Position numbers and translations under genes: made by a program. Positions 43,287-51,722 of a stretch of DNA of 64,000 nucleotides are shown piece by piece (position 1 is the first letter of the stretch; every line of letters begins with the position of its first letter). The notes below the pieces were generated by a model. The model saw only the letters and a list, made by a program, of their open reading frames with translations, searched no databases and was not told the origin of the DNA. Origin of the DNA: Mesorhizobium sp. INR15 (GTDB lineage: Bacteria > Pseudomonadota > Alphaproteobacteria > Rhizobiales > Rhizobiaceae); the NCBI RefSeq assembly GCF_015500075.1, contig NZ_CP045496.1, positions 2,490,001 to 2,554,000 on the forward strand. The letters run 5' to 3'.

Positions 43287-43598
43287 CTAAATCTGTTTTA
43301 GCCGAGCAACAGCCAGGTCCAAATCTCGCTTGGCTGTTTGCTGCGTCTTTTTTTGGAAGGCATGCAATACGTAGACGGCGTCTTCAATATTCACGATATA
43401 GATCACTCGGAACGCTCCGGCTTCATCGCGGATACGAATTTCCCGCACCCCTTGCGCTACACCCGTCATCGGCTTCCAATCGTCGGGCTCAAGGCCTTGC
43501 TGCACCATATGCAACTGGACCCCGATCTCCTTGCGAGCGCCGAACGGGAAGTCCCTAATACGCTCCAAACTGTCACCGACGAATTTCAGCTCCTTCAT
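43287..43598 (-). CDS. RelE/HigB-type toxin
   Basis: 103 residues. It fits the RelE/ParE superfamily in the phage Gp49-like branch: VGDSLERIRDFPFGARKEIGVQLHMVQQGLEPDDWKPMTGVAQGVREIRIRDEAGAFRVIYIVNIEDAVYVLHAFQKKTQQTAKRDLDLA. The Arg-rich strand REIRIRD and the final FQKKTQQT segment are family marks. Likely an mRNA-cleaving toxin acting with the ribosome, held in check by the Xre gene downstream. The surrounding DNA is slightly less GC-rich, in keeping with a mobile pair. Confidence 0.88.
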   Translation of the reverse strand: MKELKFVGDSLERIRDFPFGARKEIGVQLHMVQQGLEPDDWKPMTGVAQGVREIRIRDEAGAFRVIYIVNIEDAVYVLHAFQKKTQQTAKRDLDLAVARLKQI

Positions 43599-43686
43599 GG
43601 CATATCCTGAGTTTTTATATCAGAATCAGTATAATCCAGCAAGAGTCGCCCGAAGACTGGTGGCAGACGGCTGACATGCTTGCTGC

Positions 43687-44166
43687 CTACGATGCGCTGA
43701 ACGCCACAAGTCCTTCGTCCTTGACCCGACGGATGGTCAGTGCGGTGCGCACCGTGTCGACATTGGGTGTCGAGGTCAGGTCCTCGATGACGAAGGTCTG
43801 GAAGGCACCGAGGTCGCTTGCCACGCAATGCAGCAGGAAATCGGACTCGCCCGAGACCATCCAGGCGTCGCGCACGATCGGCCAGCCGCGCGTGCGCTCG
43901 GCGAAGGTACGCAGCTCCGCGTCGGCCTGGTGGTGCAGGCCGATCAGGCAGAAGGCGACGACGTCGAGCCCAAGCGAGGGCGCGTTGAGCAGGGCCCGGT
44001 AGCCGCGGATGATGCCTGTTTCCTCCAGCCGCTTGACGCGGCGCAGGCATGGCGGCGCCGAGATGCCGACGCGGTTCGACAATTCGACATTGGTCATGCG
44101 CCCGTCCGCTTGAAGCTCGCGCAGGATTTTCCAGTCGATGGCGTCGAGGTCGGCTTTCAGGGGCAT
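43687..44166 (-). CDS. lrp: Lrp/AsnC-family transcriptional regulator
   Basis: 159 residues. The winged helix (DAIDWKILRELQADGRMTNVELSNRVGISAPPCLRRVKRLEETGIIRGY) and the RAM ligand-binding domain (VVAFCLIGLHHQADAELRTFAERTRGWPIVRDAWMVSGESDFLLHCVASDLGAFQTFVIEDLTSTPNVDTVRTAL) are complete. It probably senses an amino acid. Divergent from trxB, with about 250 bases between; lrp next to trxB and lsrB is a gene order known in rhizobia. Confidence 0.88.
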   Translation of the reverse strand: MPLKADLDAIDWKILRELQADGRMTNVELSNRVGISAPPCLRRVKRLEETGIIRGYRALLNAPSLGLDVVAFCLIGLHHQADAELRTFAERTRGWPIVRDAWMVSGESDFLLHCVASDLGAFQTFVIEDLTSTPNVDTVRTALTIRRVKDEGLVAFSAS

Positions 44167-44418
44167 GGCGGTCTCGGATCGGCGAAAGAATCTTTCGTGA
44201 TTTTGTAATTAAACGACTTTTGAGTCTATGCCAGCCCTGCTGGGCACGATTTTGAGGTGGTAACAAAAGCCGCTCGCCAACGAATAGACAGAGGCGCTGA
44301 AGCTTTCCGGGGACGACGGGCCGATTGCCTTGCTGGCATGCTTCGCAACACTTACATTACGCGCGACATCAGACACCATCTCACGGCACAATCGCTGGCT
44401 ATCCAGCCGAGGTTTTAT

Positions 44419-45393
44419 ATGACCACCAAGCATGCTCCCGTCCTGATCATCGGTTCCGGCCCCGCCGGCTATACGGCGGCGGTGTATGCCGCCCGCGCCA
44501 TGCTGAAGCCGATGCTGGTTGCCGGCCTGCAGCAAGGCGGGCAGCTGATGATCACCACCGATGTTGAAAACTATCCAGGTTTCGCCGACCCGATCCAGGG
44601 CCCTTGGCTGATGGAACAGATGCTGAAGCAGGCCGAGCATGTCGGCACCGACATCATCAATGACATCATCACCGAGGTCGATCTCAATGTGCGGCCGTTC
44701 CGCGCCAAGGGCGATTCCGGCGCCACCTACACCGCCGACGCCCTGATCATCGCCACCGGCGCGCAAGCGAAGTGGCTGGGCATTCCGACCGAGCAGACCT
44801 TCATGGGCTTCGGCGTCTCGGCCTGCGCCACCTGCGACGGCTTCTTCTATCGCGGCAAGGATGTCGCGGTGATCGGCGGCGGCAATTCGGCGGTCGAAGA
44901 GGCGCTCTATCTGTCGAACCTCGCCAAGAGCGTGACGGTTATTCACCGGCGTGGCGATTTCCGTGCCGAGCGTATCCTGCGTGAGCGGTTGCTGAAGAAG
45001 GACAATGTCCGCGTCATCTGGGACACGATCGTCGACGAGATCACTGGCCGTCCCGGCAAGACGCCGCTGCCGCCATCGGTGGAAGGGCTGAAACTCAAGC
45101 ACGCGGTAACCGGTGCCGAGACGCATCTCAAGGTCGACGGCGTGTTCGTGGCGATCGGCCATGCGCCGGCCGTCGAACTGTTCGCCGGCAAGCTGAAGCA
45201 GAAGCCGAACGGCTATCTCTGGACCGCACCGGATTCAACCCGTACCGACGTGCCCGGCGTGTTCGCCGCCGGCGATGTGACCGACGATATCTACCGCCAG
45301 GCGGTGACGGCGGCCGGGCTCGGCTGCATGGCGGCACTGGAAGCGGAAAAATACCTGGCCGGCATCGAAGTGCACCGCGAAGCGGCGGAATAG
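44419..45393 (+). CDS. trxB: Thioredoxin-disulfide reductase
   Basis: 324 residues from the ATG at 44419, the first with a ribosome site (GAGG) and with the family's natural start. FAD-binding ILIIGSGPAGYTAAVYAARAML-type fingerprint (residues 8-30), redox-active Cys136-Ala-Thr-Cys139 in GVSACATCDGFF, NADPH-binding VAVIGGGNSAVEEALYLSNLA and the final FAD-binding VFAAGDVTDDIYRQAVTAAGLGCMAALEAE are all intact. It reduces thioredoxin with NADPH. A LysR gene follows after 80 bases. Confidence 0.95.
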   Translation: MTTKHAPVLIIGSGPAGYTAAVYAARAMLKPMLVAGLQQGGQLMITTDVENYPGFADPIQGPWLMEQMLKQAEHVGTDIINDIITEVDLNVRPFRAKGDSGATYTADALIIATGAQAKWLGIPTEQTFMGFGVSACATCDGFFYRGKDVAVIGGGNSAVEEALYLSNLAKSVTVIHRRGDFRAERILRERLLKKDNVRVIWDTIVDEITGRPGKTPLPPSVEGLKLKHAVTGAETHLKVDGVFVAIGHAPAVELFAGKLKQKPNGYLWTAPDSTRTDVPGVFAAGDVTDDIYRQAVTAAGLGCMAALEAEKYLAGIEVHREAAE

Positions 45394-45473
45394 AGACTTC
45401 AAAAAACGGCTGAGAAACGCCGTGTAAAAGCCTGATTTTTCATTCAGACGCCAAAAACAGAACGAGGGGAATC

Positions 45474-46370
45474 ATGGCGTTGGACTGGGACAAGCTACGC
45501 GTATTTCACGCCGCGGCGGAGGCGGGGTCGTTTACCCATGCGGCCGAGACCTTGCATCTGTCGCAATCGGCGATCTCGCGGCAGGTCAGCGCGCTCGAGC
45601 ATGATGTCGGCGTGCCGCTGTTCAATCGCCATGCGCGTGGGCTGGTGCTGACCGAACAGGGCGAGATGCTGTTCCGCACGGCGCATGACGTGCTGATGAA
45701 GCTCGAGACCATCAAGTCGAAGCTGACCGAGACCAAGGACCGGCCGTCAGGCGTGCTGCGCGTCACCACCACGGTCGGCCTCGGCGCCGGCTGGCTGACC
45801 GAGCGGGTGCAGGAGTTCATCGAGCTCTACCCCGAAATCAGCCTGCAACTGATCCTGGCCAATGAGGAGCTCGACCTCACCATGCGCCAGGCTGACTGCG
45901 CCATCAGGCTGCGCCAGCCGCAGCAGCCTGACCTGATCCAGCGCCGCCTGTTCACCGTCCATTTCCACCTCTATGCCTCGCCCGCCTATGTCGCCAAGCA
46001 CGGCAAGCCGAACTCGGTCGCCGAGCTGAAAAGCCATCGCATCGTCACCTTCGGCGTGCCGGTGCCTTCACATCTGTCGGAGCTGAACTGGCTGGAAACG
46101 GTTGGTGATTTCGACGGCGGGCAAAGAGTGCCGACGCTGCAGATCAATGACATCCTGTCGATCAAGCGCGCGGTTCAGGGGGGCGCCGGCATTGCCATGC
46201 TGCCCGACTACGTCATCAGCAAGGACTCAGGCCTCGTGCAGCTTTTGCCGGAGACCGAGGTGCCTTCCTTCGACACCTACTTCGCCTATCCGGATGCGAT
46301 GAAGAACCAGGCCAAGCTGCACGTGTTCCGCGACTTCATCATTGCCAAGGCGCGCAGCTGGTCCTTCTAG
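45474..46370 (+). CDS. lsrB: LysR regulator LsrB/VtlR
   Basis: 298 residues. The helix-turn-helix (FHAAAEAGSFTHAAETLHLSQSAISRQVSALEHDVGVPLFNRHARGLVLTEQG) and the effector domain are typical of LysR. Position after trxB and directly before AbcR-type small RNAs matches LsrB of Sinorhizobium and VtlR of Brucella, which act in oxidative stress, symbiosis or virulence and switch on an AbcR RNA. The symbol rests on this synteny. A dyad with LysR-box character lies at 47146-47168, ahead of the first RNA. Confidence 0.82.
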   Translation: MALDWDKLRVFHAAAEAGSFTHAAETLHLSQSAISRQVSALEHDVGVPLFNRHARGLVLTEQGEMLFRTAHDVLMKLETIKSKLTETKDRPSGVLRVTTTVGLGAGWLTERVQEFIELYPEISLQLILANEELDLTMRQADCAIRLRQPQQPDLIQRRLFTVHFHLYASPAYVAKHGKPNSVAELKSHRIVTFGVPVPSHLSELNWLETVGDFDGGQRVPTLQINDILSIKRAVQGGAGIAMLPDYVISKDSGLVQLLPETEVPSFDTYFAYPDAMKNQAKLHVFRDFIIAKARSWSF

Positions 46371-46381
46371 GGTATGTCGAC

Positions 46382-46416
46382 ATTCAGGTGAGGCCGGCCT
46401 GCGAACGATGGCTTCT
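46382..46416. repeat. Half copy of the dispersed repeat
   Basis: 35 bases that match one arm of the element at 2476-2601 (ATTCAGGTGAGGCCGGCCTG and GATGGCTTCT). It is framed by GGTATGT (46371-46377) and ACATACC (46419-46425), which pair, so the whole forms a hairpin just after the lsrB stop. Confidence 0.65.
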
Positions 46417-46447
46417 CAACATACCCAGAGAGGGTGCAGTCCAGCTC

Positions 46448-46946
46448 TCACTCACGCCAGGGTGTCAATCTCGGCAGCCAGCCAGGCACGTTGCGGCGGT
46501 AGGTGTTGTATTCGGCGCCATAGCGGCGTGCGAGTGTCGGCTCCTCGTAGAAGCGCACGAAGGATCCCATCGCGACCGCACCGATGACGGCATAGGCGGC
46601 AAGCGTCCAGCTTGAAAACAGCAGCGCCTGGCCGAGAATGATCGACAGCACGGCGACATACATCGGGTTGCGCACATGGCGGTAGATGCCGCCGATGACG
46701 AGTCGCTCGGTCGGCGCGACCGGGGCAGGCGTGCCGAGGCACTTCCAGTGCGAAGCGCCCGAAAGCGTGGAGCAGCGCCGCGATTGCGACGACGATCAAA
46801 AGCCAGCCGCCCGGGACGAATCCGGGCAGGCTCGACCATGGCAAGCCCCAGTGTTCCGTCAACAGCCAGGGGATCAGCCCGGCAACCACGCCAGGGGCCG
46901 CGATGAAGAAAGCCGCGCTGCCGACGATCGCCGAAAATGTCCGCAT
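46448..46946 (-). pseudogene. ICMT/PEMT-type membrane methyltransferase, frameshifted
   Basis: Start at 46946: MRTFSAIVGSAAFFIAAPGV and the next helices read in one frame to FGRFALE near 46740. The conserved remainder (GTPAPVAPTERLVIGGIYRH, VRNPMYVAVLSIILGQALLF, FYEEPTLARRYGAEYNTYRR and NVPGWLPRL) continues in a different frame to the stop at 46448. The join lies close to 46736 (GAAGTGCCTC, one base too many). The family methylates isoprenylcysteine or lipids; VRNPMYV and the RYGAEY...Y segments are its signature. Decayed gene or sequencing error. Confidence 0.75.
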
Positions 46947-47145
46947 TGGGTGCGTCCTGGCTGGTTGCTGTAAAAATGTACGCCTGCTGCCCGTTTCCAC
47001 GTCATTGCGTAGTTCGGACATTTCGAGGCAAAAACCTGTCGCGATTTGCGATTCCGCAGTGACAATTGTGCTGCGTGGCGCTTCGTTTCGTTGATTTTGC
47101 TGGTCCTATTGGCTCTGGAGATGGGTTAGACCACAGCCTACGTCT

Positions 47146-47168
47146 TTTTGCATGCGTGTGTTGCAAAA
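47146..47168 (+). promoter_or_regulatory. LysR-type dyad upstream of the first small RNA
   Basis: TTTTGCA (47146-47152) and TGCAAAA (47162-47168) form a perfect 7-base dyad with a 9-base spacer. It is centred about 55 bases before the presumed RNA start at ~47211, the usual place for an activator such as LsrB/VtlR. A -10-like TATATA sits at 47201-47206. Confidence 0.6.
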
Positions 47169-47210
47169 TAGATGCTTGTTTCTTGGGCATGATGAGCAGA
47201 TATATAGATC

Positions 47211-47324
47211 ATCTCCTGGACGCGTTCTCCTCCCATTAGCGTCCTCGAGTGTTCCCCTCTGGAGGTTAGCCTTAACTGGCACTTCCATCAAACTCAGCCG
47301 GATCTTCGTTGATCCGGCTTTTTT
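47211..47324 (+). ncRNA. abcR1: AbcR1-type small regulatory RNA
   Basis: About 114 nt from a start inferred from TATATA at 47201-47206. Hairpin 1: GGACGC (47218-47223) / GCGTCC (47239-47244), whose loop shows TCTCCTCCCATT, the anti-Shine-Dalgarno CUCCCA motif of AbcR (alpha-r15) RNAs. Next comes a second C-rich segment (GTTCCCCTCTGG) in a CCTC...GAGG stem. It ends in the terminator 47296-47324. AbcR RNAs base-pair with ABC-transporter mRNAs with Hfq and are found next to lsrB/vtlR in rhizobia. The 5' end is an estimate. Confidence 0.8.
47296..47324 (+). terminator. Terminator of the first small RNA
   Basis: AGCCGGATC (47296-47304) / GATCCGGCT (47311-47319), loop TTCGTT, then six T. Confidence 0.93.
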
Positions 47325-47436
47325 GTTGTTTGGGGTCTGTTAGCGCGCGCGTAAATGCCACCTTCATTGCCGCGTAACAGTGACATGTAACATCGGGTAA
47401 CATGACAAAGACGTCCGCAAGGTGCTAGGCAGACCA

Positions 47437-47624
47437 TAGGACGCGGTGTGGTTCGTGCGGGAGATGGGGGCATCACTCGCAAGACCCGGGCTCAGGCGGC
47501 TACCGCGTCCGAACCATTCTTCCGACGAAATGTCGGCGGCTTCATGCGGCGGACCTGCCGTTTCACCTCCCACGAAAACGGTCCGCAATAAAACGGCGCC
47601 CAGATATCTGGGCGCCGTTTTATT
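47437..47624 (+). ncRNA. abcR2: Probable second AbcR-type small RNA
   Basis: Tandem with the first. A possible promoter is ATGACA (47402-47407) and CTAGGC (47425-47430). Candidate folds are a GGACGCGGT (47438-47446) / ACCGCGTCC (47501-47509) stem, a CCGAC-GAAAT-GTCGG hairpin, and CCGTTT/AAACGG (47558-47581) whose loop displays CACCTCCCACGA, again with the CUCCCA motif. It ends at the perfect palindrome 47583-47628. Alphaproteobacteria often carry two tandem AbcR genes. The 5' end is uncertain, and the real RNA may be shorter. Confidence 0.55.
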
Positions 47625-47628
47625 GCGG
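47583..47628. terminator. 46-bp perfect palindrome, bidirectional terminator
   Basis: All 23 positions pair around the centre at 47605/47606 (core CGGCGCCCAGATATCTGGGC). A-rich and T-rich flanks on both strands (AATAAAACGG...CCGTTTTATT) let it end the small RNA on the plus strand and the EF-G-like gene, whose stop is at 47684, on the minus strand. Confidence 0.88.
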
Positions 47629-47683
47629 TCTCAAAATGGCGGCTCCGGCAGCGGCTGATTGAGCCGCTGCCGTGCTGGATGTT

Positions 47684-49735
47684 TCAGGCCGCCTTGCCGT
47701 TGGCATTCATCGCGTCGTCGGCGAGCCGGCCGGTGAGTTCCGCCATGTGATCGAAAGCGGCGCGGTAGCTGGCGACGCCAGCGGTGGCCGAGCGCAGCTC
47801 AATGATCAGGTCGCCGATCTCCGCCTGAGGCATTGTCGCCTCGACGACATCCCACCCCGGCCAGTCGGGCCGCGCATCATAACCAAGAATCTGGCCGCGC
47901 CGCTGCGGGATGAGCGCGATGATCTTCGAGGTCGCCTCGGAGGGCGTCACGATCTCGACCTTCATCACCGGCTCCAGCAACACCGGCGAACAGCCCGCCA
48001 TGCCTTCCTTCATCGCCAGCTTGGCCGCCATCTGGAAGGCCATGTCGGACGAATCGACCGCATGATAGGAGCCGTCCGAAAGGTTGACGGCGACATCGAC
48101 GACGGGGAAGCCGAGCGGGCCGGTCTTCAGATAGTCGCGTACGCCTGTCTCAACCGACTGGATATAGGTCTTCGGCACGACGCCGCCCGTGATCGTGTCG
48201 GTGAACTGGAAACCGGAGCCACGCGGCAGCGGCTTGATCTCTATCACCACGTCACCGAACTGGCCGTGGCCGCCCGACTGTTTCTTGTGGCGGCCGCGCT
48301 GCTGCACCGTCTTGCGGATCGTCTCGCGATAAGGCACCGCCGGGCTGTGGCCTTCGACCGGAATCTGGTTCTTGCCTTCCAGCCGCTCGCGCACGACACG
48401 CAGATGCATCTCGCCATGACCTGAAAGCACGGTTTCGGCCGAGTCCTGATTGTGGCGCAAGGTAAGCGAGGGATCTTCCTCGGCGAGGCGCTGGATGGCG
48501 GCGGACATCTTCACTTCGTCCTTGCGCTCCTTTGGGCGAAGGGCAAAGGCGAAGACGGGCTGCGGCGGCTCGACTCCGAACAGCTGCCGCGTGCCGCTCT
48601 TGGCCGAAGTCAGCGTCTGGCCGGTCTTGACCTCATCCAGCTTGCCCAGCGCCACCGTGTCGCCCACCTTGGCGCCGGTCAGCTTGAACTGGTCCTTGCC
48701 GAGCATTCTGTAAATGCCTGAAACCTTGGCCGTGTCGCCGCCGGGCAGCCACAGTTCCGAGCCGTCGGCGACCTGGCCGGACAGGATGCGCGAGATCGAC
48801 AGCTTGCCGCCATGCGGCGTGTGGATGGTCTTCATCACCTGGACGACAGTGGCGCTGCCATCCGGTGCGCCAAGGCGCTTGCGCGTTGCCTCGATGTCGG
48901 GCGCATCATGGCGGATCGCCTTCAGCAGGCGCAGCACGCCATTGCCTTTCTCGGCGGTGCCGATCAGCACCGGCGTTACCGCGCCATCGCGCAGGTCCGC
49001 GGCGAGATCGTCGAAGATCGCGTCCTTGGGTGGCTCGACCTCTTCAAGCAGCTGTTCCATCAGATGGTCGTCATGGTCGGCCAGCGTCTCCAGCATGGAG
49101 AAGCGGGCTTCCAGTTCGCGCGCCTTGTCGTCGCCCGGAATCTGGGCAACCTCGCTCTCGGCATATTCGCGGTAGATATAGGCGCGCTCCAGCGCGAGAT
49201 CGATCGAGCCGATGACGATGCCGTCCTTGCGCAGCGGAATCTGGCGCAGCAGCAGAGGCACGGCACTGGCCGGCTGCAGCATCTTCAGCGTGTCGCGCAC
49301 GCCTGCGATCGCCTTGTCGACCTTGTTGAGGAACAGGATGCGCGGCACGCCGAGATCGTCGAGCTTGCGCATGATCAGCTGCAGGGCCGGGATCTTCTTC
49401 TCGTCGGCCTCGGCGACGACCACGGCGATGTCGCAAGCGGCCAGCACAGGCTCGGCCTCGAAGGAGAATTCGATCGATCCGGGACAGTCGATGAAGGTCA
49501 GCTGCTCGCCCATGAATTCGGTGGTGGCGACAGTCGCCTCGACGCTCATGGCGTGGGCGCGCGCCTCGGGTGAGTGATCGGAAACGGTGTTTCCAGATGA
49601 AACCGGGTTTTGTCGGGGAATTGAGCCCGTGCGGGCCAATATGGCTTCGAGAAGTGTTGTCTTACCGCTTGCGAAGGGACCGACTATGGCAATGCATTTC
49701 GGTCCCGTGCGTCGTCCTCCGGCGCGAGTACCCAT
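47684..49735 (-). CDS. Elongation factor G-like GTPase (EF-G paralogue)
   Basis: 683 residues. The P-loop VGPFASGKTTLLEAIL (19-27 core) replaces the canonical EF-G AHVDHGKTT, and switch regions are degenerate (FIDCPGSIEFSFEAE, FLNKVDKA). Domains II-V follow in order, including SGHGEMHLRVVRERLEGKNQI and the SGGHGQFGDVVIEIKPLPRGSGFQF strand. This is the EF-G-like group (sometimes FusA2), distinct from the main factor. It may act in ribosome recycling or a specialised step; not proven. The gene stands alone. Confidence 0.9.
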   Translation of the reverse strand: MGTRAGGRRTGPKCIAIVGPFASGKTTLLEAILARTGSIPRQNPVSSGNTVSDHSPEARAHAMSVEATVATTEFMGEQLTFIDCPGSIEFSFEAEPVLAACDIAVVVAEADEKKIPALQLIMRKLDDLGVPRILFLNKVDKAIAGVRDTLKMLQPASAVPLLLRQIPLRKDGIVIGSIDLALERAYIYREYAESEVAQIPGDDKARELEARFSMLETLADHDDHLMEQLLEEVEPPKDAIFDDLAADLRDGAVTPVLIGTAEKGNGVLRLLKAIRHDAPDIEATRKRLGAPDGSATVVQVMKTIHTPHGGKLSISRILSGQVADGSELWLPGGDTAKVSGIYRMLGKDQFKLTGAKVGDTVALGKLDEVKTGQTLTSAKSGTRQLFGVEPPQPVFAFALRPKERKDEVKMSAAIQRLAEEDPSLTLRHNQDSAETVLSGHGEMHLRVVRERLEGKNQIPVEGHSPAVPYRETIRKTVQQRGRHKKQSGGHGQFGDVVIEIKPLPRGSGFQFTDTITGGVVPKTYIQSVETGVRDYLKTGPLGFPVVDVAVNLSDGSYHAVDSSDMAFQMAAKLAMKEGMAGCSPVLLEPVMKVEIVTPSEATSKIIALIPQRRGQILGYDARPDWPGWDVVEATMPQAEIGDLIIELRSATAGVASYRAAFDHMAELTGRLADDAMNANGKAA

Positions 49736-49932
49736 GACTGACCTCCACTCAGGCGTTTCCCGTAGGACCGACTGGCATGCATGGTTCAGGCGTGGTCAAT
49801 CGGTCCTGAGCGGCGGCCGGCCTGTTCGACCGTCGCGGGCGGGGTTCTTTTCAATAGCCACCTGCCCGAAGGCATCGTCCCACTTGTTTGCCGGCAGGGC
49901 AAGAAAAATAGAGCCGGTTCCGTAGCACCGTG

Positions 49933-51462
49933 TCAGGCACTCAGCGCAAGCGGTAGCGGTTCGGCGGCGTCCAGCGGGGCAACCTTGTCGCGAGGCGCCG
50001 GCCGGCCGAAGAAATAGCCCTGGAAGCGATTGCAGCCTGCGGCCTTGGCGAGCGCGAATTCTTCATGCGTCTCGACGCCCTCGGCGACGATGGTGACGTC
50101 CTGGATGCGTGCGATCTGCGCCAGCGCCGAAACGAATATCTGCGCCACCTGGTCGTGGGCAAGGCTGCGGATATAGGAGCGGTCGATCTTGATGCCGTCG
50201 ATGGGCAAGGTCTTCAGATAGTTGAAGCCGCAATGGCCGGTGCCGAAATCGTCAAGCGCGATATGGAAGCCGAGGCCGCGCAATGCTTCGAGCCGGCGCA
50301 GGATTTCGGGCGTGGCGGCGGTCGCCACCGTCTCGGTGATCTCGATGATAAACTGCGCCGCCGAGTGCCCGGTTTCCTTCAGCACGCGGTCGCACATGGT
50401 GACGATCTCGTCGCGCTTCAGCTGCTCGCCGGAGACATTGATCGAGATGCGGCGGCCAGGAAAATGGCCGATGTCGGCGCAGGCCCGCTTGAACACCCAC
50501 TCGCCAAGCATGTCGATCAGGGTCGAGCGTTCGGCGATCGGGATGAACTCGGCCGGCGATATCAGACCCCGAACCGGATGACGCCAGCGGATCAGCCCTT
50601 CCAGGGCATAGGCAGAGCCGTCGGCATTGACGATCGGCTGGTAGTGAAGCTCGAGTTCACTGAGATAGACCGCCGCGCGCAGTTCGCGCTCAACGAGGCG
50701 GCGATAGCGCTTGTCGGAGAGCATTTCTTCGTCGAACACCGTGACGCGCCCACGCCCACCGGCCTTGCTCTCGTAGAGTGCCAGGTCGGCAAGCAGCATC
50801 AGCTCCGTGGCGTTGGAGGCATGCGACGGCGCCAGCGCCACGCCGACCGAGATGGAAAGCGGGATGGTCTTGCCTTCATGCGATTTTCCGGCCCGCATGG
50901 CATCGAGCAGCCGTCGCACGTCCTTGTTGATGGTTATGAGATCGCTGTGCGGCACGATGATGCCGAACTCGTCGCCGCCGAGCCGCCCGACCATGCTGCC
51001 GGCAAAGATGCGCTCGGCGGTCTTGACCAAGTGGGCAAGTGTGCGGTCACCGAACTGATGTCCGAACGTGTCGTTGAGCTGCTTGAAGTGATCGAGATCG
51101 ATCAAGAGCAAGGCTGCCTCGCGCCAGTCGCGCATCGTGCCCAGGCTGTCGCTCAACGCTTCGAGGAAGTAACGGCGGGTCATTGCCCCGGTCATTGCGT
51201 CCATGGTCAGGAAATGGTGCTTCTCCGCCTCGGCGGCTGCCGCGGATTTGAGGCGGTGGACGACGCTGCTGCGCATGTACATCAACGCCATCAGGGCCAG
51301 GCCGGTGGCAATGATCGAGACTGTGAAGGCGCTCGCGGAGGACATGGTCTCGGAAGGATCGAACGCACCGACAAGGGCCGTTCCGATGCTGAGCAGAAGC
51401 AGGGACTGGATGCCGCGATAGATGCGGCCACTGTGGTCCTTGATCGTCGCCAGAATGCTCAT
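49933..51462 (-). CDS. Bifunctional diguanylate cyclase/phosphodiesterase (GGDEF-EAL)
   Basis: 509 residues. Two membrane helices (about 18-34 and 45-63) precede a GGDEF domain with an intact GGDEF at 162-166, then an EAL domain starting ALEGLIRWRHP, where EAL reads EGL. Other EAL residues look kept: NVSGEQL, IIEITETVA, DDFGTGHCGFNYL, IKIDRSYI and AEGVET. No RxxD inhibitory site precedes the GGDEF. It should make and/or break c-di-GMP at the membrane. Confidence 0.9.
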   Translation of the reverse strand: MSILATIKDHSGRIYRGIQSLLLLSIGTALVGAFDPSETMSSASAFTVSIIATGLALMALMYMRSSVVHRLKSAAAAEAEKHHFLTMDAMTGAMTRRYFLEALSDSLGTMRDWREAALLLIDLDHFKQLNDTFGHQFGDRTLAHLVKTAERIFAGSMVGRLGGDEFGIIVPHSDLITINKDVRRLLDAMRAGKSHEGKTIPLSISVGVALAPSHASNATELMLLADLALYESKAGGRGRVTVFDEEMLSDKRYRRLVERELRAAVYLSELELHYQPIVNADGSAYALEGLIRWRHPVRGLISPAEFIPIAERSTLIDMLGEWVFKRACADIGHFPGRRISINVSGEQLKRDEIVTMCDRVLKETGHSAAQFIIEITETVATAATPEILRRLEALRGLGFHIALDDFGTGHCGFNYLKTLPIDGIKIDRSYIRSLAHDQVAQIFVSALAQIARIQDVTIVAEGVETHEEFALAKAAGCNRFQGYFFGRPAPRDKVAPLDAAEPLPLALSA

Positions 51463-51722
51463 CTCATCGCCCTCTGCAATGCAGGCCCACGGCTAGAGCG
51501 CAGCTGTTAAGAAGACATTGAGCTATCGCCATCGGCTGGCGAATTTGGCAGGCGGCGCGGATGATAGATCGTTCATGGTTAAGGAGCTTGATGCGGATAA
51601 CGGTTGTGGCGATCATCCGCTGTTGCGCGACGCGTGCGATCGGAGGAAGGTGATGGCCTATCGAACGGCGACGAGCGGGCGGATTGCCGTCCTCCACTCG
51701 CCAAGACCCAGGATCACCGACT

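Noticed and set aside
45394..45460. Terminator after trxB
   Set aside because: The ACGGC/GCCGT stem is only 5 pairs with an 8-base loop and a poor T run; trxB may read into lsrB.
47374..47402. Three GTAACA direct repeats upstream of the second small RNA
   Set aside because: GTAACA at 47374, 47387 and 47397 are unevenly spaced (13 and 10 bases) and too short to be called an operator without comparison data.
50065..51510. 481-codon plus-strand frame opposite the GGDEF-EAL gene
   Set aside because: The opposite strand has intact GGDEF and EAL motifs; this is its shadow.
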